From contig CAVYPZ010000003.1 in assembly GCA_963770535.1 (NCBI GenBank), positions 2,356,001 through 2,420,000 on the forward strand: DNA of 64,000 nt. The letters run 5' to 3'. The position numbers and the translations under genes were made by a program. Positions within the stretch are counted from its first letter, which is position 1. Every line of letters starts with the position of its first letter. The notes beneath the pieces are model-generated. The model was not told where the DNA came from. It searched no databases and was given only the letters and a program-made list of their open reading frames with translations. This document shows positions 32,523 through 40,630 of the stretch, in pieces. This DNA is from RYN-230 sp963770535 (GTDB lineage: Bacteria; Actinomycetota; Actinomycetes; Streptosporangiales; Streptosporangiaceae).

Positions 32523-33542
32523 ATGAAAGCCGTTGTCTACGACGCCCCGGGCAGCTTCTCGATCAGGCAGGTCCCGACCCCGGAGCCGGAGCCGGGGGAG
32601 GTGCGCGTCCGGGTCCAGCAGAGCGGGATCTGCGGCACCGACCTGCATATCCACAACGGCAAATTCTTCGCCGAGTTCCCCCTGACTCCCGGCCACGAGC
32701 TGGTCGGCCCGGTGGACGCGCTGGGCGACGGCACCGGGGGATTCCGCGCCGGCGAGTACGTCTCGGTCAACCCCAACATGAACTGCGGGCACTGCGAGTA
32801 CTGCCGGGCCGGGCGGACCCTGATGTGCGCGAACCTCAAGGGACTCGGCACGAACTGGCCGGGGTCGTTCGCCGAGTTTGTCGTCGTCCCGGCCAACCTG
32901 GTCTTCTCCGTGGACGGCCTCGACCCCGACGTCTCGGTGTTCACCGAGCCCACCGCGTGCGCCATGCACGGCGTGCAGACGCTGGCCCCCCGGCCGGGGA
33001 CCTCGGCGCTGGTCTTCGGGGCCGGCCCGACCGGCCTGCTGCTCGCCCAGCTCATCGCCCGCGGCGGCGCGGTCAGCGTGACGGTCGCGGCCTCGTCGGC
33101 GTTCAAGCTCGAGCGTGCCGGGGAACTCGGGATCGACACCACGTTCCTGATGGACCGCGGGGACCTGGCCGGCGACGCCGCCACGCTGAAGGCGGTGTCA
33201 GGCGGCGGTTACGACCTCGTGGTCGACGCCACCGGGTCGGCGGCGGTATCCGAGCAGTGCGTGCCGCTGACCCGCAGCGGCGGGACCGTGATGTTCTACG
33301 GCGTGACCGAGCCGGAAGACCTCGTCCGGGTCAGCCCGTACGACGTGTTCCGCCGCGAGATCACGATCAAGGGATCATTCGCGGAGATCGATTCGTTCCC
33401 GGCCGCCATCGCGGCCCTGCGGACCGGGCGGGCCCGTACCGCCGGCCTGATCACCCACCGCTTCAAGCTCGATGATTACGCCGGTGCCCTGGACGCGCTG
33501 CGCAGCGACCGGACGGTCCACAAGATCATTATCGAGTGCTGA
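32523..33542 (+). CDS. zinc-dependent alcohol/polyol dehydrogenase (MDR superfamily)
   Basis: This protein is 339 aa. Catalytic zinc ligands are in SGICGTDLHIHNG (Cys38 region) and TPGHELVG; structural zinc Cys cluster is CGHCEYCRAGRTLMC; the NAD-binding motif is FGAGPTGLLLAQLIA. The pattern matches sorbitol/arabitol/threonine-type dehydrogenases that oxidise a secondary alcohol to a ketose. First enzyme gene after the transporter, followed by an FGGY kinase 4 bp later, so polyol oxidation then phosphorylation is the natural reading. Specific substrate not determinable. Confidence 0.9.
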   Translation: MKAVVYDAPGSFSIRQVPTPEPEPGEVRVRVQQSGICGTDLHIHNGKFFAEFPLTPGHELVGPVDALGDGTGGFRAGEYVSVNPNMNCGHCEYCRAGRTLMCANLKGLGTNWPGSFAEFVVVPANLVFSVDGLDPDVSVFTEPTACAMHGVQTLAPRPGTSALVFGAGPTGLLLAQLIARGGAVSVTVAASSAFKLERAGELGIDTTFLMDRGDLAGDAATLKAVSGGGYDLVVDATGSAAVSEQCVPLTRSGGTVMFYGVTEPEDLVRVSPYDVFRREITIKGSFAEIDSFPAAIAALRTGRARTAGLITHRFKLDDYAGALDALRSDRTVHKIIIEC

Positions 33543-33546
33543 TCAC

Positions 33547-35118
33547 ATGACTGCTGATGCCCGGCCGGCGGGGGCGGCTGCCCCGGATACCACCGGCCGC
33601 CCCGGTTCCCCCGGCGTGGCCTGCACCCTGGGTATCGACCTGGGCACCAGCTCGGCCAAGGCGGTCGTGGTCGACACCGGGGGCACGGTCCTGTCCCAGG
33701 CGTCGGCCGGTTACGCCGTGACCTCCGCGCGGGCTGGCTATGCGGAAAGCGAGCCGGCCCACTGGTGGGCCGCGGTGAGCGCCTGCGCCCGCGAGGCCGT
33801 CCGCGCGGCCGGCGCGCGGCCCGCGGCGATCGGGCTGTCCGGGCAGATGCACGGCCTGGTGCTGGCGTCCGCGGATGGCGCGGCTCTGCGGCCGGCGTTG
33901 CTCTGGGCCGACAGCCGGGCCACCGGATGCCTGCGCGCCTACCGGCTGCTCGGCGCCGGCCCGCTCGCCAGGCTGGCCAACCCGCTGGCCCCCGGCATGA
34001 CCGGGCCGCTGCTGAAGTGGGTCGCCGACCACGAGCCCCGCACCTACGCCGGAGCCCGCTGGGCGCTGCAGCCCAAAGACTGGCTACGGGCCCGGCTCAC
34101 CGGCGAATTTCACGCCGAGCCCAGTGATGCCTCCGCCAGCCTGCTCTATGACGTGATCGGGGACCGCTGGGACCTCGAGGTGGTGCGCGCGCTGGGCCTG
34201 GAGGCCGGCCTGCTGGCGCCCCTGCTGCCCTCGGCCGGCGCACCCGCCGGACAGCTCACGGCTGAGGCGGCCGCCGGGCTGGGCCTGCCCGCGGGCCTGC
34301 CCGTCGCGGCCGGGGCCGCCGACACCGCGGCGGCGGCCCTGGGCAGCGGGATCGTCAGCAGCGACGACATCCAGCTGACCGTCGGCACCGGCGCGCAGGT
34401 CATCCGGCCTCTGTCCGCGCCGGCCAGCCGGGCGGACGCCGGGGTGAACCTGTACCGGTCGGCGGCCCCGGCCGGCTGGTACCACATGGGCGCCACCGTC
34501 AGCGCCGGGCTCAGCCTCAACTGGGTGCGCGAGACCATGAACGCCAGCTGGGCGGAGCTGTACGCGAGCGCGGATCACCGCGGCCAGGCTCACGACCCGG
34601 TCTTCGTCCCGCATCTGTCCGGGGAACGGACCCCGTACTGTGATCCGGCGCTCCGCGGCTCCTGGACCGCGCTCTCGCTGGCCAGCGACAGGACCTCGCT
34701 CCTGCGCGCCGCGCTGGAGGGAACCGCCTTCGCGATCCGCGACGCCCTGGACGCCCTGCTCGGTGACTACCGCCCTGCTCATCTGCGGCTGGCCGGGGGA
34801 GGAACCCTGGCCCCCGGCTGGCGGCAGATGCTCGCGGACGTGCTGGAGTTCCCGCTGCACGCCGTGGACGTGGCCGCCGCGTCAGGCCGGGGCGCGGCCC
34901 TGCTGGGAGCCAGCGCCGCCGGCCTGATCAGTTTGAGAGATATAGAAGGGCCGCTCGCCCCGGCCGCCCGCCTGGTCGCCGGGCCGGATCCGGCGATGGC
35001 CGCTTTCCACGCCGAGCGCCACGCACGATTCCGGCACATAGTTTCCGCTCTCAAAATTACCGGGGCGTCCGCCGGGCCGCTGGCCAGGCCTTCAGGCGGC
35101 GCGGGAGGGGCAGCATGA
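33547..35118 (+). CDS. xylB: xylulokinase-like FGGY kinase
   Basis: This protein is about 523 aa. It opens CTLGIDLGTSSAKAVVVDTGG; the sugar-binding motif GLSGQMHGLVLA is the xylulokinase hallmark (QMHG); LLWADSRA follows, then FVPHLSGERTPYCDPALRGSW and GGGTLAPGWRQMLADVLEFPL for the nucleotide side. It should phosphorylate D-xylulose or a related ketopentose. ATG 33547 is chosen; the frame further upstream lacks homology. The stop overlaps the mannitol-dehydrogenase start (ATGA). With the flanking dehydrogenases it suggests use of arabitol, xylitol or a related polyol. Confidence 0.88.
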   Translation: MTADARPAGAAAPDTTGRPGSPGVACTLGIDLGTSSAKAVVVDTGGTVLSQASAGYAVTSARAGYAESEPAHWWAAVSACAREAVRAAGARPAAIGLSGQMHGLVLASADGAALRPALLWADSRATGCLRAYRLLGAGPLARLANPLAPGMTGPLLKWVADHEPRTYAGARWALQPKDWLRARLTGEFHAEPSDASASLLYDVIGDRWDLEVVRALGLEAGLLAPLLPSAGAPAGQLTAEAAAGLGLPAGLPVAAGAADTAAAALGSGIVSSDDIQLTVGTGAQVIRPLSAPASRADAGVNLYRSAAPAGWYHMGATVSAGLSLNWVRETMNASWAELYASADHRGQAHDPVFVPHLSGERTPYCDPALRGSWTALSLASDRTSLLRAALEGTAFAIRDALDALLGDYRPAHLRLAGGGTLAPGWRQMLADVLEFPLHAVDVAAASGRGAALLGASAAGLISLRDIEGPLAPAARLVAGPDPAMAAFHAERHARFRHIVSALKITGASAGPLARPSGGAGGAA

Positions 35119-36647
35119 CCGTACTGAACACGCAGACCCTGGGGCAGCTGGACGCCGGCGTGCGCGTTCCCCGGTACGACCGCCGCGACGTGACAACCGG
35201 AATCGTTCATATCGGTGTCGGCAACTTCCACCGCTCGCACCAGGCGATGTACATCGACACGCTGATGAACGCCGGGACGGCGATGGACTGGGGCATCTGC
35301 GGGATCGGCCTGCAGCCCTCCAACGCCAGGATCCGTGACGCGCTGGCCGCGCAGGACGGCCTGTACACCCTGGTCCTGCGGCATGGCGATGGCACCTGGG
35401 ACGCCCGCGTGATCGGGTCGATCACCGGGTTCCTGTTCGCCCCCGACGATCCTGAGGCCGCGATCGAGAAGATAGCCGCGCCGGGCACCCGGATCGTGTC
35501 GCTGACCATCACCGAAGGCGGCTACAACCTCGACGACGTCACCGGGGAATTCAACTGGTCAGATCCCGCGGTCCTCGCTGACCTGCAGCCAGGCGCGGTA
35601 CCAGGAACAGTTTTCGGGATCATGACCGAGGCGCTCGCCCGCCGCCGCGCACGGGGCATCCCTGCCCCCACCATCCTGTCCTGTGACAACATCCCGGGCA
35701 ACGGCCACGTGAGCCAGCGCGCGTTCACGGCCTTCGCCCGCCGGCGCGATCCCGGCCTGGCGGAATGGATGACCCGGCACGTCCGGTTCCCCAACTGCAT
35801 GGTTGACCGGATCACGCCCGGTACCACCGGCGCCGACCGCGCTGAGCTCAGCCGCCGGTTCGGGATCGAGGATCAGTGGCCCGTGCTCTGCGAGCCCTTC
35901 ACGCAATGGGTACTGGAGGAAAACTTCACCGGCAGCCGCCCGCCACTCGAAGACGCCGGCGTGCAGATCGTTTCCGACGTGGAGCCCTACGAGCTGATGA
36001 AGCTGCGGCTGCTCAACGCCGGTCACCAGGCCCTGTGTTACGCGGGCCGCCTCGCCGGGTACCGGCTCGTCCATGAGGTCACCACCGACCCCCTCTTCGC
36101 GCGGTTCCTGCTGGACTACATGACGGTGGAGGCCATCCCCACTCTCCGGCCTGTCCCCGGCATCGATGTCCGCCAGTACGCGAGGCAGCTCATCGAGCGG
36201 TTCTCCAATCCCGAGGTGGGCGACACCCTCGCCCGGCTCGCCACCGACGGATCCGACCGCATCCCCAAGTTCCTGCTCCCCGTCATCCGGGAACAGCTCG
36301 CCGCCGGCCGGCCCTTCACCCGCTCCGCGGCCGTCATCGCCAGCTGGGCCCGCTACGCCGAGGGCACCGGCGAGGACGGCGTGCCCTACGAGATCGACGA
36401 CGGCCTCGCGCCGCAGCTGCAGGCCGCGGCCCGGCGGCAGCGCGGCCACCGGACCGCTTTCCTCGACGGTAACCGCGCGCTCTTCGGTGACCTGGCCGGC
36501 GATCCCCGCTTCACCGCGGTGTACAGCGCGATCCTGACCGCCCTGCTCACCCGCGGCGTGCGGGAGACCTTCACCGGCCTGGACCGCTACGCCACACCGC
36601 CGGTGGCCGGCCGCGGGCCGGCCGGCGTGGAGAGGAATTTGCCCTGA
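35115..36647 (+). CDS. mtlK: mannitol-2-dehydrogenase-family polyol dehydrogenase
   Basis: This protein is 510 aa, typical length for the long-chain polyol dehydrogenases (mannitol 2-DH, arabinitol 4-DH, fructuronate reductase). N-terminal Rossmann motif is GIVHIGVGNFHRSHQAMY; SCDNIPGNG precedes the catalytic domain; the catalytic Lys and Asn/His lie in ELMKLRLLNAGHQALCY. Zinc-independent, NAD-linked oxidation of mannitol to fructose or arabitol to xylulose fits. Overlaps xylB by 4 bp; next gene begins 5 bp after the stop. Confidence 0.9.
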   Translation: MTVLNTQTLGQLDAGVRVPRYDRRDVTTGIVHIGVGNFHRSHQAMYIDTLMNAGTAMDWGICGIGLQPSNARIRDALAAQDGLYTLVLRHGDGTWDARVIGSITGFLFAPDDPEAAIEKIAAPGTRIVSLTITEGGYNLDDVTGEFNWSDPAVLADLQPGAVPGTVFGIMTEALARRRARGIPAPTILSCDNIPGNGHVSQRAFTAFARRRDPGLAEWMTRHVRFPNCMVDRITPGTTGADRAELSRRFGIEDQWPVLCEPFTQWVLEENFTGSRPPLEDAGVQIVSDVEPYELMKLRLLNAGHQALCYAGRLAGYRLVHEVTTDPLFARFLLDYMTVEAIPTLRPVPGIDVRQYARQLIERFSNPEVGDTLARLATDGSDRIPKFLLPVIREQLAAGRPFTRSAAVIASWARYAEGTGEDGVPYEIDDGLAPQLQAAARRQRGHRTAFLDGNRALFGDLAGDPRFTAVYSAILTALLTRGVRETFTGLDRYATPPVAGRGPAGVERNLP

Positions 36648-36652
36648 CCAGC

Positions 36653-37672
36653 ATGCGGCGCGTCGTCGTGCACCCAGGCCGGATCGCCGTCGAGGCAGCA
36701 GAGATCCCCGCCCCCGCCCCGGGCGAGGCCCTGGTCCGCACCCTCGTGGCAGGCGTCTGCGGATCCGACCTGCACGCGGCCCGCGGGCAGCACCCCTTCG
36801 TGCCGCTGCCCTACCGGCCGGGCCATGAGGTCGTCGGGGTGGTCGAGGCCGCCGGCCCCGGCGCCGCGGCCGCCGCGCCGGGCCAGCGCGTCATCGTGGA
36901 GCCCGACCTGCCCTGCTGGTCATGCAAGATGTGCACGACCGGACGCGAGAACCTGTGCGAGAACCTGCAGTTCTTCGGCTGCGGCTATGCCCAGGGCGGC
37001 ATGGCGGACTACTTCACCCTCGCCGCCCGCCGGCTGCACCCGGTGCCGGACACGCTGGACGACCACACCGCGGCGCTCATCGAGCCGTTGTCCACCCCGG
37101 TGCACGCCGTGCGCCTGGCAGGCGAGGTCGCCGGGCGGGCCGTCGCGGTTCTCGGGGCCGGGACCATCGGGCTGTTCATGCTCGCGGTGCTCCGCGCGCA
37201 CGGCGCGGGCCGGGTCGTCACCACCGACCCGCTGCCCGGCAAACGGGCGCGGGCCGCGGCCCTCGGCGCGGATGTGACCATCGACGCAGCCGCCCGCGAC
37301 GTCGCCGGGCAGGTGAGGCAGGCCCTCGGGGGGAGCGCCGATATCGTGTTCGACTGTGTCGCCACCCAGTCCTCGATCGACCAGGCCATCGCCATGGCCG
37401 ACAAGGGCGGCACGGTCATGGTCGTGGGCGTCCCGGCCCGGGAGGTCACCATCCCGCTGCCGATCGTGCAGGACCACCAGATCCGCATCCAGGGCAGTGC
37501 CACCTATCTCCCCGTGGACTACCAGGAATCGGCCGGCCTGCTCAGCCGCGGGGCGGTGCGGGCCGCGGACTTCGTCACCGCCACGCGGCCACTCGACCAG
37601 GTCGCCGAGGCCTTCGGGCTCGCCTCGTCGGGCCATCACGTGAAGGTCCTCGTCACCGTGGGCGAGCGGTGA
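36653..37672 (+). CDS. second zinc-dependent alcohol dehydrogenase (sorbitol-DH-like)
   Basis: This protein is 339 aa. Catalytic Zn motif is AGVCGSDLHAARGQ and RPGHEVVG; structural Cys motif is CWSCKMCTTGRENLC; coenzyme motif VLGAGTIGLFMLAVL. It resembles MDR enzymes acting on sugar alcohols or sugar acids. It is clearly distinct from the 32523 enzyme (different zinc loop), so two different carbinols may be oxidised or one step may run in reverse. GAGAGGAA lies about 14 bases upstream of the ATG, a long spacing. Its stop overlaps the GTG of the HAD phosphatase gene. Confidence 0.9.
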   Translation: MRRVVVHPGRIAVEAAEIPAPAPGEALVRTLVAGVCGSDLHAARGQHPFVPLPYRPGHEVVGVVEAAGPGAAAAAPGQRVIVEPDLPCWSCKMCTTGRENLCENLQFFGCGYAQGGMADYFTLAARRLHPVPDTLDDHTAALIEPLSTPVHAVRLAGEVAGRAVAVLGAGTIGLFMLAVLRAHGAGRVVTTDPLPGKRARAAALGADVTIDAAARDVAGQVRQALGGSADIVFDCVATQSSIDQAIAMADKGGTVMVVGVPAREVTIPLPIVQDHQIRIQGSATYLPVDYQESAGLLSRGAVRAADFVTATRPLDQVAEAFGLASSGHHVKVLVTVGER

Positions 37673-38466
37673 CGGCCGGCCTCGGGCCGCTGCGCGCGGC
37701 GCTCTCGTCGGGGCTGGTGGCGCTCGACTTCGACGGCACGCTCGCACCGATATCGCCCCGTCCCGGCGACGCGCGCCCCCTGGGCGGCACCGGCCAGCTG
37801 CTGCGTGATGTGCGGGCCACGGGGGCGACGCTCGCCATCGTCACCGGCCGGAGCGTCGCGTCGCTGCTGCGGGTCAGCTGTTTCGGTGCCATACCGGGCA
37901 TCATCATCTACGGCACTCATGGCGCGCAGCGGTGGCAGGCGGGCAGGCTGCGGGCCCCGGCTGCGCCTGCGGGCCTGGCCGACCTGCGCGTGAGCCTGCC
38001 CGGGCTCCTGGCCGGTATCGGCCCTGGCCTGTGGATCGAGGACAAGGGACTGTCGCTCGTCGTCCATGCCCGCCTCACCGCGGAACCGCAGCGCGTCCTG
38101 GAGATGCTGCGGGCGCCGGTCGGTGAGGCCGCCACCGCGGCCGGGCTCGCGGTCCGGCCCGGGAAGGAAGTCCTCGAGATCTGCCTCCCCGGGCTCGACA
38201 AGGGCACGGCGGTCCGCGAGCTGCTGAGCCGCAACCCGGCGGCCGCCTTGTACGCGGGCGACGACCTTGGCGACCTGCCCGCCATCGCCGAGGTGAACGC
38301 GTGGGCGCGGCGCACTGGCCGTCCGGCGCTGACCGTCGCGGTCAGCGCCAGCGGACAGGGCCCGGTCGCCGGCCGGGCCGGCCTGACCGTGCCAGACCCC
38401 CAGGGCCTCCTGTCGCTGCTGCGCCAGATCCTGCGGGTACCGGCGTCAGCCAAACCGCTGATCTAG
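37669..38466 (+). CDS. trehalose-6-phosphate-phosphatase-like HAD hydrolase
   Basis: This protein is 265 aa. HAD motif I is LVALDFDGTLAPISPRPGDA; motif II is AIVTGRS; motif III/IV segments are EICLPGLDKGTAVREL and YAGDDLGDLPAI. This is the OtsB layout (DFDGTLAPI, GRS, KG-ALRELL, GDDxxD). Normal activity: trehalose-6-P to trehalose, but in this polyol operon it could be a general sugar-phosphate phosphatase preventing toxic build-up. No trehalose synthase (OtsA) is in the window. GTG start in the dehydrogenase stop; followed after 26 bp by an aldolase-like gene. Confidence 0.8.
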   Translation: MTAGLGPLRAALSSGLVALDFDGTLAPISPRPGDARPLGGTGQLLRDVRATGATLAIVTGRSVASLLRVSCFGAIPGIIIYGTHGAQRWQAGRLRAPAAPAGLADLRVSLPGLLAGIGPGLWIEDKGLSLVVHARLTAEPQRVLEMLRAPVGEAATAAGLAVRPGKEVLEICLPGLDKGTAVRELLSRNPAAALYAGDDLGDLPAIAEVNAWARRTGRPALTVAVSASGQGPVAGRAGLTVPDPQGLLSLLRQILRVPASAKPLI

Positions 38467-38492
38467 CGACTACCGAAAGGCCGGCCACGCCC

Positions 38493-39575
38493 ATGTCCAC
38501 CGCCGCCGGGGTCCCTGTGCCGCAGGGGCCCGCCCGCCGCCTCGACCGCAAGCTGGGCAACATCGCCGCGGGCCGCTACACCCCCGGCGATTTCGTGATC
38601 GCGGACGCCAAGGACGCCGACATGGCGTTCGGCCTGACCGCGGCGGGACCAGTGACCGGCGGCCCGGCCGGGGCGGCCGGGGCGGCCGGGGCGGCCGGGT
38701 CAGCCGGGGCGGCCGGGCCAGCCGGGGCGGCCGGGCCCGGCCGGTACCGCACGCGCACCGAGTACCTCGGCGCGATGCGTGCCCTGGCCGCCCGGGGCGA
38801 CATCGACATCCTCCTGGCCTCGGCTTCCAACGGGGAGCGGCTGGCCGCCGGCGGCTGCCTGGCGGACACGACCCTGGCCATCCGGGCGAATGACACCACC
38901 GACATCTGGAACAGCCGGGGCGGCCGTTATCCCGCTGCGCCCTCGCGCCCCTTCCGCACCGCCGACCTGACGGCGATCCGCCCGTTCTGTGACCTGGTGC
39001 TCTACTCGCTGACCTTCAACAACGACCTGGACAGCGACCTGGCCACGCTGGAGGCGTACCGGGCGTTCCGGCAGGAGGCGGCGGCGCTCGGCGTCCGGCA
39101 TTTCCTGGAAGTCTTCAACCCCAACGCGCCGTCCGGCCTGGCCCCCGGGGACGTCGGCGCGTTCGTCAACGATTCGATCATCCGCACCCTGGCCGGGGTC
39201 ACCGCCGGGCAGCGGCCGCTGTTCCTGAAGGTGGCCTACAACGGCCCGGACGTGCTCGCTGAGCTTGCCGGGCACGACCCGTCGCTCGTGGTCGGCATTC
39301 TCGGCGGGTCGGCAGGCACCACCCGGGACACCTTCGAGCTCCTGCGCCAGGCCGAGCGCCACGGCGCCCGGGTCGCCCTGTTCGGCCGCAAGATCCAGCG
39401 GGCGGAGTCGCAGCTCGACCTGGTCAGCCTCATGCGCCCAGTCCTGCGGGGCGAGCTGAGTCCCGCCGATGCCGTCCGCGCTTACCACGAGGCCCTGGCC
39501 AAGGGCGAGGTCGCGCCGCACCGCAGCCTGGAGGCCGACCTGGCGGTGACCGATCCCGCGCTCAGCGCCGGATGA
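38493..39575 (+). CDS. aldolase-like TIM-barrel protein of unknown specificity
   Basis: This protein is 360 aa. Key segments are RKLGNIAAGRYTPGDFVIADAKDADMAFGL, DILLASASNGERLA, FLEVFNPNAPSG, LFLKVAYNGPDVLAEL (candidate Schiff-base Lys), VVGILGGSAGTTRDTFELL and VALFGRKIQRAESQLDLV. The order of strands with a Lys and a phosphate-loop-like GILGGSAGTT suggests a class I (DeoC/LacD-like) aldolase, but I recognise no named family. It contains an in-frame 9-bp repeat insertion encoding a Gly-Ala-rich stretch at about residues 57-83. The start is ATG 38493. Overlaps the PfkB gene (ATGA), so kinase and aldolase may act together, as at 23629/22679. Confidence 0.65.
   Translation: MSTAAGVPVPQGPARRLDRKLGNIAAGRYTPGDFVIADAKDADMAFGLTAAGPVTGGPAGAAGAAGAAGSAGAAGPAGAAGPGRYRTRTEYLGAMRALAARGDIDILLASASNGERLAAGGCLADTTLAIRANDTTDIWNSRGGRYPAAPSRPFRTADLTAIRPFCDLVLYSLTFNNDLDSDLATLEAYRAFRQEAAALGVRHFLEVFNPNAPSGLAPGDVGAFVNDSIIRTLAGVTAGQRPLFLKVAYNGPDVLAELAGHDPSLVVGILGGSAGTTRDTFELLRQAERHGARVALFGRKIQRAESQLDLVSLMRPVLRGELSPADAVRAYHEALAKGEVAPHRSLEADLAVTDPALSAG
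38662..38742 (+). repeat. 9-bp coding tandem repeat, nine units
   Basis: Units mainly GGGCGGCCG, with variants GGTCAGCCG and GGCCAGCCG, repeat nine times within the aldolase-like gene. They encode a Gly-Ala-Ala/Gly-Ser-Ala/Gly-Pro-Ala triplet array between GPVTGGP and GRYRTRTEYL. Length is a multiple of three, so the frame is preserved. It probably expands or contracts by slippage, forming a flexible surface loop. Confidence 0.8.
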
Positions 39576-40630
39576 GCGGCATGCCCGGCCCGCGAGCGGG
39601 GGTCTTGTGCGCGGGGACGATTGTCGTCGATGTCGCGAAGGTGATTGACGCTTACCCGGAACTGGATCATCTGGCCACGATCGAGCAGGTGTCGCTGAGT
39701 ACCGGCGGGCCCGGGCTCAACATGGCCGTGGACCTGCGCATGCTGGGAGCAGGCTTCCCGGTCGCCATGCTGGGTGCCGTCGGCGACGATGAGCATGCCG
39801 CCTTCATCCTGGCCGAATGCGCGCGGCTGGGCATCGACACGTCCGGGGTGGCGAGGCTGGCCGGCGCGGTCACGTCGTTTACCGACGCGATGATCGAGCG
39901 GACCGGGGGGCGGCGGACCTTCTTCCACCATAGCGGGGCAAACGCGCTGTTCGACGCCTCGGCCGCCGATCTGCGGCACACGCGGGCCCGCCTCCTGCAC
40001 GCAGGTGCCCCCGGCATCCACCCGGTCATGGACCGCCCGGATCCCGGGGGCGGCAACGGGTGGTCGGCCCTGCTCCAGCGGGCGCAGGGCGCAGGCCTGC
40101 ACACCAACCTGGAACTGGTCAGCGTGGCCCCGGACCGGACCGCGGAAGCCGCCCTGCCGTGCCTGCCGCACCTGGACAGCATCGTGATCAACGAGCTGGA
40201 GGCCGGCGCGCTGACGGGCATCGATGCACCCGTCCCCACCGCCGACGGGCCGGTGGACTGGGCCGCCCTGGAGGCCATGGCTCTCGGCCTGATCGAGCGC
40301 GGTGTATCGGCGCTCGCCGTGGTGCATTTCCCGGCGGGCTGCGTCGCGGCCGCCCCCGGCGGCCGGACCTGGCGGCAGGGCTCCGTCAGGCTGGCCCGCG
40401 ACCAGGTACGCAGCACCACAGGGGCGGGAGACGCCTTCGCCGCGGGTGTCATCCTGGGCCTTCATGAGGGCTGGCCGCCGGAACGCGGCCTGCGGCTGGC
40501 GGTCGCGTCCGCCGCGGCGTGCGTGCGGAGCCCGAAAACCTCCGACGGGATCAAGGACGCGGATGCCTGCCTGGCCGAGGCCGAGGAGGCTGGCTACCGC
40601 CGCGCGCCCCCGGCCGCGGGGGTGCCGTGA
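39572..40630 (+). CDS. PfkB-family carbohydrate kinase
   Basis: This protein is 352 aa. The N-terminal di-glycine region TGGPGLNMAVDLRMLG and the C-terminal signature STTGAGDAFAAGVILGL (anion hole GAGD with catalytic Asp) establish the ribokinase/PfkB fold; MIERTGGRRTFFHHSGAN is the substrate lid. Typical substrates are fructose, fructose-1-phosphate, tagatose-6-phosphate or 2-keto-sugar acids; sulfofructose kinases also belong here. This is the only PfkB enzyme of the island. Overlaps both its upstream aldolase-like and downstream FAD monooxygenase genes by 4 bp, so tightly co-translated. Confidence 0.88.
   Translation: MSGMPGPRAGVLCAGTIVVDVAKVIDAYPELDHLATIEQVSLSTGGPGLNMAVDLRMLGAGFPVAMLGAVGDDEHAAFILAECARLGIDTSGVARLAGAVTSFTDAMIERTGGRRTFFHHSGANALFDASAADLRHTRARLLHAGAPGIHPVMDRPDPGGGNGWSALLQRAQGAGLHTNLELVSVAPDRTAEAALPCLPHLDSIVINELEAGALTGIDAPVPTADGPVDWAALEAMALGLIERGVSALAVVHFPAGCVAAAPGGRTWRQGSVRLARDQVRSTTGAGDAFAAGVILGLHEGWPPERGLRLAVASAAACVRSPKTSDGIKDADACLAEAEEAGYRRAPPAAGVP

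Noticed and set aside
30941..32524. A 527-codon minus-strand open frame opposite the ABC transporter genes
   Set aside because: Antisense of conserved ATPase/permease genes; Asp/His/Gly-rich with no domain.
38662..38742. Repeat array considered as CRISPR
   Set aside because: Units of 9 bp without spacers and in coding frame; no Cas genes.
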